39,457 nucleotides of DNA, from NCBI GenBank assembly GCA_900762355.1, contig CAAFGE010000019.1, positions 1 through 39,457 on the forward strand. Direction: 5' to 3'. How positions within the stretch are numbered: the stretch's first letter is position 1; every line of letters begins with the position of its first letter. The translations under genes were made by a program, and so were the position numbers. Source of the DNA: an uncultured Collinsella sp. (lineage in GTDB: Bacteria > Actinomycetota > Coriobacteriia > Coriobacteriales > Coriobacteriaceae). Shown here piece after piece: positions 1-7,854 of the stretch. The notes below the pieces were generated by a model, which saw only the letters and a list, made by a program, of their open reading frames with translations, was not told the DNA's origin and did not search any database.

Positions 1-196
1 GCTTTGAAGGCCTCGGCCCCGAGCCTAACGTAAATTTTTCACCCCTGCAAGCCGTCAATATGGCTTTCAGGGGTGAAAAAAGGGTGAAATTAAAATCTAA
101 TGGCAACGAGCGGAAACGTTAAAATAGCTAAACTACCTGCGAATATATATAACAGAGCAAAAATGCATTTCCCCAGTTAAGATGAATGGCCATGAC
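1..196. mobile_element. Right edge of a probable integrated element (prophage/ICE)
   Basis: The stretch is visibly AT-richer than the rest of the window, especially 80-180, and it stops exactly where tRNA-Arg(CCU) sequence begins, in the anticodon loop at 197. An element that integrates into a tRNA by recombination in the anticodon loop leaves an intact tRNA at one end and a displaced 3' fragment at the other; this edge has the fragment. The element would therefore lie to the left of 197, mostly outside the window. A short coding remnant could end here: one frame is open from base 3 to a TAA at 117-119 (ends NGNERKR) and another closes at 31-33. Both are too short to identify. The integrase is not visible, so this is inference from the tRNA fragment and base composition. 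Confidence 0.45.
35..80. terminator. Strong hairpin, probable bidirectional terminator
   Basis: Arms at 35-53 and 62-80 pair over 19 bases with one mismatch around an 8-base loop. The outer ends are T5 on the left and A5 on the right, so the structure has a U-run when read in either direction. It would end transcription of whatever gene enters from the left edge. Confidence 0.6.
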
Positions 197-241
197 CTCC
201 TAAAGCGGGTGTCGACGGTTCGAATCCGTCCGGGGGCACCA
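197..241 (+). pseudogene. 3' fragment of tRNA-Arg(CCU), probable attachment-site core
   Basis: The fragment reads as the second half of a tRNA. It has anticodon loop CTCCTAA (197-203, anticodon CCT at 199-201), the 3' anticodon stem AGCGG, variable loop GTGTC, T stem GACGG/CCGTC around TTCGAAT (214-230), acceptor strand CGGGGGC (231-237), discriminator A and CCA (239-241). The bases to the left (192-196, ATGAC) cannot pair with AGCGG, and no D arm or 5' acceptor strand is present, so the gene is truncated at the anticodon loop. That breakpoint is a usual crossover site for tyrosine integrases. The amino-acid assignment rests on the anticodon alone. Confidence 0.6.
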
Positions 242-415
242 GAGATTTGCCGAGCTCGGTACCACCACGGTGCCGGGCTCTTCTGGTCTAAAGGCCGGAT
301 TCGGACCGTCGACACCCGCGTCACTTATTTCCCCGCGGGGGGAGTTTTCGAATCCGCCCGGGGGCACCAGAGATTTGCCGAGCTCGGTACCACCACGGTG
401 CCGGGCTCTTCTGGT
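219..415. repeat. Duplicated tRNA 3' end plus terminator (69-nt direct repeat)
   Basis: Bases 219-287 and 347-415 match over 69 positions with a single difference (T at 229, C at 357), giving a period of 128. Each copy carries the T loop, acceptor strand, CCA and following hairpin. In the second copy the 5' part of the T arm has decayed. Between them, 296-319 is a reverse-complement copy of 205-228 (23 of 24 bases), so the T-arm region also occurs inverted. Repeated integration and excision at this tRNA is a plausible origin. Confidence 0.65.
238..287 (+). terminator. Terminator-like hairpin behind the tRNA fragment (copy 1)
   Basis: CCAGA at 239-243 pairs with TCTGG at 282-286. Inside it, GAGCTCGGTACC pairs with GGTGCCGGGCTC with two G-U pairs. 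It directly follows the CCA end, as the native terminator of the tRNA gene would. The same hairpin recurs at 366-415. Confidence 0.4.
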
Positions 416-426
416 TCATGCCATGT

Positions 427-467
427 CAAAAACGAAGCGCCCGCTTGCTGGGGGAGCAAGCGGGCGC
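427..467 (-). terminator. Intrinsic terminator of the pknB operon
   Basis: A perfect 13-bp GC-rich stem (437-449 with 455-467) around a five-G loop is followed on the minus strand by a T5 run (complement of 428-432). It lies about 50 bases past the pknB stop and should end the long minus-strand operon. Confidence 0.85.
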
Positions 468-519
468 CTGTGAGCGAATATGTTTGCGGCGAGAGCCGTG
501 ATGAGCGGTGGGGTGGCGA

Positions 520-2481
520 CTAGTTGGTCGTACCGGAATCGTCGCCCGTGCTCGTGCCCGAGCCCGAGCCCGAACCAGAAAGTGCGACCGTCAGCGTAAT
601 CGTGCTGTCGGTGGACTGCTTGCCAGTGGGGGAGACGCCCGTAACGGTGGCATCCTCGTTACCGCTTACGGGATTGCCGTTCTGGTCACAGAAGCCAATG
701 TTATAGAAACCGGCGTTGTTGAGCGCGGTGACGGCGGCGGAGATGCTCTTGCCGTACAGGTTGCCCGGAACGCTGGCCTTGCCGGACTTCTTGGCGATGA
801 CGACGGTGATCGTGGCGCCGGGCTTCTGCTTGCCGCTGGGGTTCCAGCTAATGACGGTGCCCTCGGTGACGGAATCGTTCTCCTGGTAGCTCACGTTGAC
901 GCCAAAACCGGCCATGTCGAGAGCGTTGCGTGCCTGGGCCTCGGTCATGTCGGTCAGATCGGGGACAGAAGTGGTGTCAGGACCGCTGGAGACCTTATAC
1001 GAGATGGTCGTGCCCTTCTCGACTTCCTTGCCGGCATCAGTGCCCTGCTCAAAGACCTGGCCTTCGTCGGCCTCGTTGGCCTCCTCGGTTGCGTTGCCCT
1101 TCAGGCCCACGCTTGCCAGCGCGGCCTCGGCCTGGTCCTTGGTTAGGCCGACGAGCTGCGGAACCTCAACTTTCTCGGAGGGCTTGGGGCCCTTGGAGAT
1201 CACCAGGTTCACCTTGGAGCCCTTGGGCTTCTTAGTGTTGCCGTTGGGGGTCTGCTCGGCAACCTTGCCCTCGTCGACATCGTCGTTATAGCTCTGGTCG
1301 ACAGTTCCGACCTCAAGGCCGGCCTCCTTGATCAGCTCGATAGCGGTCTGCTGGTCCTTGTTAAGCACATCGGGCACCGTAACCTGCTCGCCCCCAAAGA
1401 GCCCGGTGGCGAAGGCCACCACAACGCCAACCACGGCGATTGCGGCGACTACGGCGGCGATAATCTTGTTCTTGTTGGACTTGGGCTGATCGACTTCGTA
1501 GGAACCGGTGGAACCCGAGACGGCGCTGCGGGGGTTGGTCTGTCCGCTTACGCCCGATACGGGGCGAACCATAGCGCGCGTGGAGTCAGACAGCTCACGG
1601 GTCTTGGTGGCGCCCAAGTCGCCCGCGGCACCGATGATGCGCGTGGGCTCGGAGACGTTGACGGCGCGGCCGGACAGGTAGTTGTTGAGCACCTGGCGCA
1701 GCTCGTCGGCCGTCTGGAAGCGGTTTGCCGGGTCCTTCTCCATGCACTTGAGGATGATGCGCTCCAGGTCGGCATCGACGCCGGAGTTGATCTGGCTCGG
1801 CGGGATGGGGAGCTCGTTGACCTGCTTGAGCGCGACCGAGATGGCGTCGTCGCCGTCAAAGGGTACGCGGCCGGTGGCACACTCGTACATGACGACACCC
1901 AGCGAGTAGATATCTGAGGTGGGGCCGAGGTCCTGGCCGCGGGTCTGCTCGGGGCTTACATAGTGGGCGGTGCCCAGCACGTTGTTATCCTGCGTGAGAT
2001 GGCTGTTCTTGGCGCGTGCGATGCCAAAATCCATTACCTTGATGTTGCCGTCGGGCAGCACCATGATGTTTTGCGGCTTAATGTCGCGGTGGATGATCTC
2101 GTGCTTGTGTGCGACCGAAAGCGCGGAGCTGATCTGCGAGCCGATTTGTGCGACCTTCTTGGGATCGAGGGCGCCGTGGCTCTTGATGCCGCTTTTAAGG
2201 TCGGTACCGCGCAGGTACTCCATGACGATGTAATAGGTGTCGCCGTCCTTGCCCCAGTCGTAGACACCCACGATATAGGGGGAGGACAGGCCGGCAGCTG
2301 CCTGGGCCTCCTGCTTAAAGCGGGCGGCGAAGGTGGCGTCGCCGGCATACTGCGGCAGCATGATCTTGACGGCAACCGTTCGGTCGAGGACCTGATCCTG
2401 TGCACGGAAGACGGTCGCCATGCCGCCCGTTCCCACCTTATCCTTGAGGAGGTATCTTCCCCCGAGGACCCTCTGTTCCAT
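520..2481 (-). CDS. pknB: PASTA-domain Ser/Thr protein kinase (PknB/PrkC/Stk family)
   Basis: This is a membrane kinase thought to sense peptidoglycan fragments or lipid II through extracellular PASTA domains and to phosphorylate division and wall-synthesis proteins. The 653-residue product has a cytoplasmic kinase domain (about 5-265) with a glycine loop near 17-22, catalytic Lys in VAVK (39), HRD (131-133) and DFG (151-153). A low-complexity juxtamembrane segment, one transmembrane helix (about 340-362), four PASTA repeats (about 367-640) and a Gly/Ser/Thr tail follow. An in-frame ATG exists 15 bases upstream. The ATG at 2481 is preferred because AGGAG precedes it by five bases, inside the longer reading. 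It is the last gene of the operon, 132 bases after the SEDS-PBP fusion. The neighbours match the mycobacterial pstP-rodA-pbpA-pknA-pknB order except that no pknA lies here. Confidence 0.95.
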   Translation of the reverse strand: MEQRVLGGRYLLKDKVGTGGMATVFRAQDQVLDRTVAVKIMLPQYAGDATFAARFKQEAQAAAGLSSPYIVGVYDWGKDGDTYYIVMEYLRGTDLKSGIKSHGALDPKKVAQIGSQISSALSVAHKHEIIHRDIKPQNIMVLPDGNIKVMDFGIARAKNSHLTQDNNVLGTAHYVSPEQTRGQDLGPTSDIYSLGVVMYECATGRVPFDGDDAISVALKQVNELPIPPSQINSGVDADLERIILKCMEKDPANRFQTADELRQVLNNYLSGRAVNVSEPTRIIGAAGDLGATKTRELSDSTRAMVRPVSGVSGQTNPRSAVSGSTGSYEVDQPKSNKNKIIAAVVAAIAVVGVVVAFATGLFGGEQVTVPDVLNKDQQTAIELIKEAGLEVGTVDQSYNDDVDEGKVAEQTPNGNTKKPKGSKVNLVISKGPKPSEKVEVPQLVGLTKDQAEAALASVGLKGNATEEANEADEGQVFEQGTDAGKEVEKGTTISYKVSSGPDTTSVPDLTDMTEAQARNALDMAGFGVNVSYQENDSVTEGTVISWNPSGKQKPGATITVVIAKKSGKASVPGNLYGKSISAAVTALNNAGFYNIGFCDQNGNPVSGNEDATVTGVSPTGKQSTDSTITLTVALSGSGSGSGTSTGDDSGTTN

Positions 2482-2613
2482 TCCTGCTCCTAACATAACT
2501 ATTCGCTCAACGATGTGTGTAGTACCAAATATGTGGCCGCTGGGGCCGTGTGGCGCGTTGCCGCTAGCTCATCGGCCGCGGCGCGTCCCAAGTATCCGCT
2601 TTGATCACGGGCA

Positions 2614-5484
2614 TCACGCTCCCTGTGCGGCGAGCGCCGCGGTCAGGACGATGCCGGCAATCTTGGCCGCCTCGACGTCGTGTTTGTCGTAATCCTCCAG
2701 GGCCACCGAGATGGCAACCGTGGGTGAATCGTAAGGCGCAAAGCCAACAAACATAGAGTTGACGTTGGTGCCGCCGACTTCGGCCGAACCGGTCTTGCCG
2801 GCAACCTTGACGCCCGGAATCTGGGCATCGGTGCCGGTACCGGACTGGACGACGGCGAGCATGGCCTGCTTGACCTGGTCGGCCGTGGCAGAGCTGACAG
2901 CCTGGCCCAGCGAGCGGGACTGCGTGGTCTTAACCACAGTTCCGTCCGGGGCAAGTACCTGGGCTACAAAGTACGGGTCCATGACCACGCCACTGTTAGC
3001 GATGGCGGCGGCAATCACGGCGTTTTGCATGACGGTGGTCTGCGGGCCGGGCGTATGGTCCATGCCGACAGGCTGGCCGGCGCCGGCCCAGGCGGTCTCC
3101 CATTCGGTCATGAGCGACGGGTCGGCCATGATGGAGGCCGCGGAGGTCAGGTCCTGGCCGAGCTTTTGGCCGTAGCCGAAGGCGTTGGCAAACTGCACGA
3201 GCGTGTTTGCGCCAACTTCGTTTGCCACCTGGCCAAAGACGACGTTGGAGGACACGGCAAAGGCCTGCTGCAGGCTGATGGTGCCGTAGCTCTCGTTGGC
3301 ATCGTTGGTGACCGGTGCGTTGCCGATGTCCATGGAGCCGGGCGCCTGGTAGGTGCTGGTAAGGCTGGCGGTACCGGTCTCGAGTGCCGCGGAAAGCGTA
3401 ACGACCTTAAACGTTGAGCCCGGCGTGTACAGCGCGTCCATGGCGCGATTGTACATGGAGCCGTCCTCGCCGCCGCCCGTCTGCAGCAGGGCATCGATGT
3501 TGGTGTTGTCGTATGTGGGCGAGCTGGCACATGCGAGAACCGCGCCGGTACGCGGGTCGATGACCACTACAGCGCCCTTAAAGCCCTTGAGTGCCTGCTC
3601 GGCCGCCGTCTGGATGCGCGAGTCGATGGTGAGCTTGGCGGTGTTGCCCGGCTGGGTCTGGCCCGCGAGCGACGCGATGGCGTTGTTCCAGCTGGAGTAG
3701 TCCTTAGAACCGGTGAGCGTGTCGTTCATGACGCTCTCGATGGCGGTGGTGCCATACTGCTGGCTCACGTAGCCAACCACGTGTGCTGCCAGGTTACCGT
3801 TGGGGTAGGAGCGTACGTAGGTGCCGTCCTCCTGCTGCAGCGACTCGGCCAGCGTCACGCCGTCGGACGTGATGATGGAGCCGCGCTGGATGTACTTGGA
3901 GCGGGCGATGGTGTGGTTGTTGGTCGGCATGTCCTGATAGTCCTTGGCCTTGATGACCTGGACATAGGTGAGGTTGCCGATAAGGATGGCGAACAGCGCC
4001 GTAAAGGCGAGCACCGCGCGGGTTAGACGGTTGGCGAGCGCCACGCGGCCGAGCACACCGGATTCAGGTGTGTCGAGCAGGCGACGGCGCATGCGCGAGC
4101 CGACGGAATGGCTGCCACTGCCGTAGGAAGACGAGGTGGCAAAGCGCGTGCCCGTCGGGGCGGCGGCAGATGCGACCTGATCATCGGTGATGGCGGCCAT
4201 GGTGCCGGTGCCGGTAAGTTCTGCCTCGCGTCCGGTCGCCTCGTCACCAGCGCGCAGCAGCAGCGCGACGATGATAAAGCTCGCCAGCAGAGAGGAGCCG
4301 CCCTGGCTCATAAAGGGCAGGGTGACGCCGGTCAGCGGGATTAGGCGGGTTACGCCGCCAACGATTAAGAATGCCTGGAAGCTGATGGCCGCCGTAAGGC
4401 CCGTGGCACTAAAGGCGGCAAGGTCGGACTTTGCGCGGGCAGCTGTGGTCAGGCCGCGAACGGCAAAGAGCATAAACAGGATGAGCACGGCGCCGCCGCC
4501 CAAAAGGCCCATCTCCTCGCCGATAGCCGAGAAGATAAAGTCGGACTCGACGACAGGGATGTTGTTGGCCATGCCGTTGCCGATGCCAACACCGACCAGA
4601 CCGCCATCGGCAAGCGAGAAGAGCGACTGGACGATCTGGTAGCCCTGGCCCTGGGCGTCCTTAAACGGATCGACCCAAACCTGGAAACGCACCTGAACGT
4701 GCGACAGGAACTTGTAGGCGCCCACGGCTCCAACGGCCAAGAGCGCAAGACCGATAACGACATACGAGAATCGTCCCGTGGCAACGTAGAGCATCAGCAA
4801 GAAGATGGTGTAGAACAGCACGGCCGAACCCAGGTCGCGTTCGAAGACGACGACGAGCAGGCACACACCCCACACGGCAAACAGCGGCAGCAGCAGTCGC
4901 AGACGAGGGATCTTAAAGCCCAGGATCTTGCGGTTGGAGATGGAGAGCAGCTCGCGGTTCTCGGCCAGGTACCCGGCCAGGAACAGCACGATAAAGACCT
5001 TGGCGAACTCGCCGGGCTGGATGGTAAAGCCTGCGATGCGAATCCACAGCTTGGAGCCCGAGATCGTGGTGCCGATAAAGATAGGCAGCATCAGCAGAAT
5101 GATGCCGATAATGCCAAAGGTGTACTTGTAGCGCATGACCACGTCGAGGTTTTTGACCAGTGCGAGCGTTCCCACCATCAGGGCCACCGAGACAAACAGG
5201 ATGATGAGCTGTGAGATCGCGAGAGCGGGTGCGAGACGCGTCACGAACGTGATACCGATGCCCGAAAGCACAAAGACAATGGGCAGGATGGCGGGGTCGG
5301 CACCGGGCGCCAAGATGCGCACGGCAATGTGGGCCGCGGCAAAGGCGGCAAAGAGGCCGATCGGTACGGCGAGCGTCTCAAAGGAGATGGCAGCGCCCGC
5401 GGTGAGCACGTACATCGCATACAGCAGGATGACGGGGAACGCCGAGGCGATGAGCAAGAGCAGCTCGGTGTTGCGGCGACTCAT
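2614..5484 (-). CDS. SEDS glycosyltransferase fused to class B penicillin-binding protein (RodA/FtsW-PBP2)
   Basis: One continuous 956-residue frame joins two enzymes that most bacteria encode separately. Residues about 5-415 are a multi-pass SEDS protein that polymerises lipid II, with the conserved FERDLGSA motif (Asp near 217) and GEEMGLLGG near 322-331. A Ser/Gly/Thr-rich linker (about 420-465) leads to a further membrane helix (about 487-508) and a class B PBP. The transpeptidase has all three active-site motifs: STFK (Ser 690, Lys 693), SSN (745-747) and KTG (897-899), so both halves look intact. ATG 5484 is chosen over a GTG nine bases upstream because GGGAG is eight bases before it. 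The gap to the phosphatase gene is 16 bases, so the ribosome-binding site abuts that gene's stop. It most likely makes elongation-type septal or side-wall peptidoglycan; whether it is the RodA or FtsW functional type cannot be told here. Confidence 0.93.
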   Translation of the reverse strand: MSRRNTELLLLIASAFPVILLYAMYVLTAGAAISFETLAVPIGLFAAFAAAHIAVRILAPGADPAILPIVFVLSGIGITFVTRLAPALAISQLIILFVSVALMVGTLALVKNLDVVMRYKYTFGIIGIILLMLPIFIGTTISGSKLWIRIAGFTIQPGEFAKVFIVLFLAGYLAENRELLSISNRKILGFKIPRLRLLLPLFAVWGVCLLVVVFERDLGSAVLFYTIFLLMLYVATGRFSYVVIGLALLAVGAVGAYKFLSHVQVRFQVWVDPFKDAQGQGYQIVQSLFSLADGGLVGVGIGNGMANNIPVVESDFIFSAIGEEMGLLGGGAVLILFMLFAVRGLTTAARAKSDLAAFSATGLTAAISFQAFLIVGGVTRLIPLTGVTLPFMSQGGSSLLASFIIVALLLRAGDEATGREAELTGTGTMAAITDDQVASAAAPTGTRFATSSSYGSGSHSVGSRMRRRLLDTPESGVLGRVALANRLTRAVLAFTALFAILIGNLTYVQVIKAKDYQDMPTNNHTIARSKYIQRGSIITSDGVTLAESLQQEDGTYVRSYPNGNLAAHVVGYVSQQYGTTAIESVMNDTLTGSKDYSSWNNAIASLAGQTQPGNTAKLTIDSRIQTAAEQALKGFKGAVVVIDPRTGAVLACASSPTYDNTNIDALLQTGGGEDGSMYNRAMDALYTPGSTFKVVTLSAALETGTASLTSTYQAPGSMDIGNAPVTNDANESYGTISLQQAFAVSSNVVFGQVANEVGANTLVQFANAFGYGQKLGQDLTSAASIMADPSLMTEWETAWAGAGQPVGMDHTPGPQTTVMQNAVIAAAIANSGVVMDPYFVAQVLAPDGTVVKTTQSRSLGQAVSSATADQVKQAMLAVVQSGTGTDAQIPGVKVAGKTGSAEVGGTNVNSMFVGFAPYDSPTVAISVALEDYDKHDVEAAKIAGIVLTAALAAQGA

Positions 5485-5500
5485 AAGCGGCACTCCCTTT

Positions 5501-7435
5501 CTAGTTCTTTTCGGAGGCTTCGGCCTCGGCGGACTGTTCGGCGGTTTTCTCGGAATCTGATTCGGAGGTCGATCCCTGATCGGTGCTGTCGCGAATCGTT
5601 TGCGCGTCGATCACCTGGCGGGTCTGCTCCTCGTCGATCTGGTGGCGGTACTTGGATATCGTGTCCTGCGCATCGTCGACACTTGTTTGCGGAATGCCCG
5701 CCTTGAGGCGGTTTTGCGTGTCTTCGGGCAGGTCGGACAGCTTAATGCTGGTTTCGCTCTCGAGCCAGTGGAGCTTGAGCCCGAGCGGCTTGCCGGGCAG
5801 GCCGCGCCAGACGGCGACATTGCCCTGGTAGGTACCCAGGTAGTACGAGCCGGTGACACCCGTGTAGGCCCAGATGCCAGCTGCCAGCACAAAGACGAGG
5901 GCCAGGATGGCGGCGATAGTAATGTTGCGGCGACGCACGCGTTGCGCTTCGCGCATAACGCCATCGTCAACCAGGTCAACGACTACTACGGTCACGTTGT
6001 CGTGGCCGCCGGCGGCAAGCGCCGCGTCCACTAGATTGTCGACGCAGATTTGCGCGGTTGAGGACTGCGTGGCGATGTTCTCGATATCGCTATCGGGAAT
6101 CATGCTCGAAAGGCCGTCGGAGCACAGGATCAGGCGGTCGCCTTCCTCGATATGCAGAGTGAAGTGGTCGGCATACATGGCGGGGTCCGAGCCCAGCGCA
6201 CGGGTGATGACCGAGCGGTTGGGGTGGACGCGAGCCTCGTCTGCCGTAATCTCGCCGGCGTCCACGAGCTCCTCCACGTAGGAGTGGTCGCGGGTCACGC
6301 GGATGAGCGTGCCCTCGTGGAGCAGGTAGGCGCGAGAGTCACCCACGTGGGCGATGGCGAGCGTGTCGTTTTCGATATAGGCGCAAGTGGCTGTGCAGCC
6401 CATGCCGGGCTTGCCCAGGCCGTTCAGGGCCGCCTCGATTACGGCGGCGTTGGCTGCCTCGACGGCTGCGGCCAGGCGTGCTGCGTCGGCGGACTGCGGG
6501 GCCGTCTTGGCAATAGTCTCGACGGCGATGGAAGAGGCTACCTCGCCGGCGGCGTGACCGCCCATGCCGTCGCATACGCAAAAGAGCGGCGACTGCACCA
6601 GGTAGGAATCCTCATTGTGCGGGCGTACGCAGCCAACGTCAGAGCGGGCGCCCCACATGAGTTGCGTGGTGGTGCCGGCATCATAGGTCGAGTCGGTCTC
6701 GATGCGCTCCTCGGTCAGGGGCTCAAAGCTCATGGTCGAGCCGGGGTCTTTGAGCTTGGCCTCAACGGCGGCAACGTCGATCTCGGCTGTGTCACCGGGA
6801 GAGACGGTGTCGGTCTCGGCGTTTGATTCGGAATCGCCGGTGTCCGGGGAGTCCGGCTCCTCGGATGCGCGGGCGGTCGACTCGTCATCTTGCGGGCTGA
6901 CGTCTATAGGCTCGGGTGTCGCAAAGTGCGACGGCGCGGGCGTGCTTTGCGACTGGGCGGCGGGCTCGGCCACGGTATCGGACTCGCTTGCGGGCGCAGG
7001 CTGCGGGATCTTGGGTGCGGGGCCGTCCTCGGGGGATGGCCCCGCTTCGGGCGCCGGCGTAGACACGGGCGCAACCTCGGATGCTGGGGCTATGGGAAAC
7101 GCCGGCGCGGCGGGCTCGGGTGCCGCAAACACCGCAGCGCTCTCGTTGATTGCCGCGGCGACAGGCTCTGCAAAGTGAGCTGGCGCCGAGGTTGCTTCGG
7201 GCGCTGTGGGCTGTTCCGCGGCATGTGCGCCGATGGGCGCCGCTACGGTATCCTCTTCGTCCTCGTTATCGGCGAGATCCGAAATATCATGCGTTACATG
7301 CGAAAGAGGCAGGGAGAACACGGTGTCCTCGGGTTCCACGGGTGCGGAGCCCGCCGGAGCGGCGTGGGCCGGCGCAGCTGTGGCGGCAGCCGGTGCCTCG
7401 GTCATAGTCGCGGACTTGTTCTCCTCGTCGATCAT
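5501..7435 (-). CDS. pstP: PP2C-type Ser/Thr phosphatase with long N-terminal disordered extension (PstP-like)
   Basis: This metal-dependent phosphatase should reverse phosphorylation by the kinases of the cluster. Residues about 258-500 form the PP2C domain, with RPHNED (271-276), DGMGGH (289-294), GDSRAY and GGHDNVT motifs that supply the metal-binding acids. One transmembrane helix follows the RRRN basic stop, then about 100 extracytoplasmic residues rich in charged amino acids. The first 257 or so residues are Ala/Pro/Glu-rich with no recognisable fold. Mycobacterial PstP starts directly with the catalytic domain, so this extension is unusual. The start ATG overlaps the stop of the FHA gene upstream (ATGA), which suggests translational coupling. 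A later ATG at 7405 has a purine-rich stretch 15 bases away and is less likely. Confidence 0.92.
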   Translation of the reverse strand: MIDEENKSATMTEAPAAATAAPAHAAPAGSAPVEPEDTVFSLPLSHVTHDISDLADNEDEEDTVAAPIGAHAAEQPTAPEATSAPAHFAEPVAAAINESAAVFAAPEPAAPAFPIAPASEVAPVSTPAPEAGPSPEDGPAPKIPQPAPASESDTVAEPAAQSQSTPAPSHFATPEPIDVSPQDDESTARASEEPDSPDTGDSESNAETDTVSPGDTAEIDVAAVEAKLKDPGSTMSFEPLTEERIETDSTYDAGTTTQLMWGARSDVGCVRPHNEDSYLVQSPLFCVCDGMGGHAAGEVASSIAVETIAKTAPQSADAARLAAAVEAANAAVIEAALNGLGKPGMGCTATCAYIENDTLAIAHVGDSRAYLLHEGTLIRVTRDHSYVEELVDAGEITADEARVHPNRSVITRALGSDPAMYADHFTLHIEEGDRLILCSDGLSSMIPDSDIENIATQSSTAQICVDNLVDAALAAGGHDNVTVVVVDLVDDGVMREAQRVRRRNITIAAILALVFVLAAGIWAYTGVTGSYYLGTYQGNVAVWRGLPGKPLGLKLHWLESETSIKLSDLPEDTQNRLKAGIPQTSVDDAQDTISKYRHQIDEEQTRQVIDAQTIRDSTDQGSTSESDSEKTAEQSAEAEASEKN

Positions 7436-7848
7436 CGACGGTTCACCTTCATGACCACGTCGCCAATCTGGACTTCGTCGCCCTCGCGCAGCGTTGCGGG
7501 CTCCACAAGCTGGCGGCCGTTGACGAGCGTGCCGTTAAGCGAGTTGAGGTCCTCGATGATGAGCGCCGGGCCCTGCAGCGAAAAGCGCGCATGCGAGGCC
7601 GAGACGAACGGTTCGTTGATGCAGATGTCCGAAGATGGCGAGCGACCGACGATGACGGGGCCGAGCATGTCTACGTGGATACCGCGGATACCGCGCGGAC
7701 CCTTGTCCACATCGATCGTCCAAATGGCCGAGTCGCGGCGCTGTCCGCGCACAAGTCCCACGCCGGTCTTCATGACGGCGAACAGGAAGATATAGAGCAG
7801 GGCGACCAGGACGATGCGGCCTGCAAAAAGGACGATATCGATGTTCAT
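7432..7848 (-). CDS. fhaB: Membrane-anchored FHA protein (FhaB/FipA-like)
   Basis: FHA domains bind phosphothreonine peptides. The 138-residue product has one N-terminal transmembrane helix (about 5-27), a basic stretch, and a C-terminal FHA domain (about 57-135) with the hallmarks GRSPSSD, SxxHA (SASHA) and LNSLNGT. Size and layout match actinobacterial FhaB (FipA), which links the kinases to division proteins. It lies seven bases or fewer after fhaA and overlaps the phosphatase start by four bases. An AGGGG lies ten bases before the ATG at 7848, within the end of fhaA. Confidence 0.9.
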   Translation of the reverse strand: MNIDIVLFAGRIVLVALLYIFLFAVMKTGVGLVRGQRRDSAIWTIDVDKGPRGIRGIHVDMLGPVIVGRSPSSDICINEPFVSASHARFSLQGPALIIEDLNSLNGTLVNGRQLVEPATLREGDEVQIGDVVMKVNRR

Positions 7849-7854
7849 AAGCGA

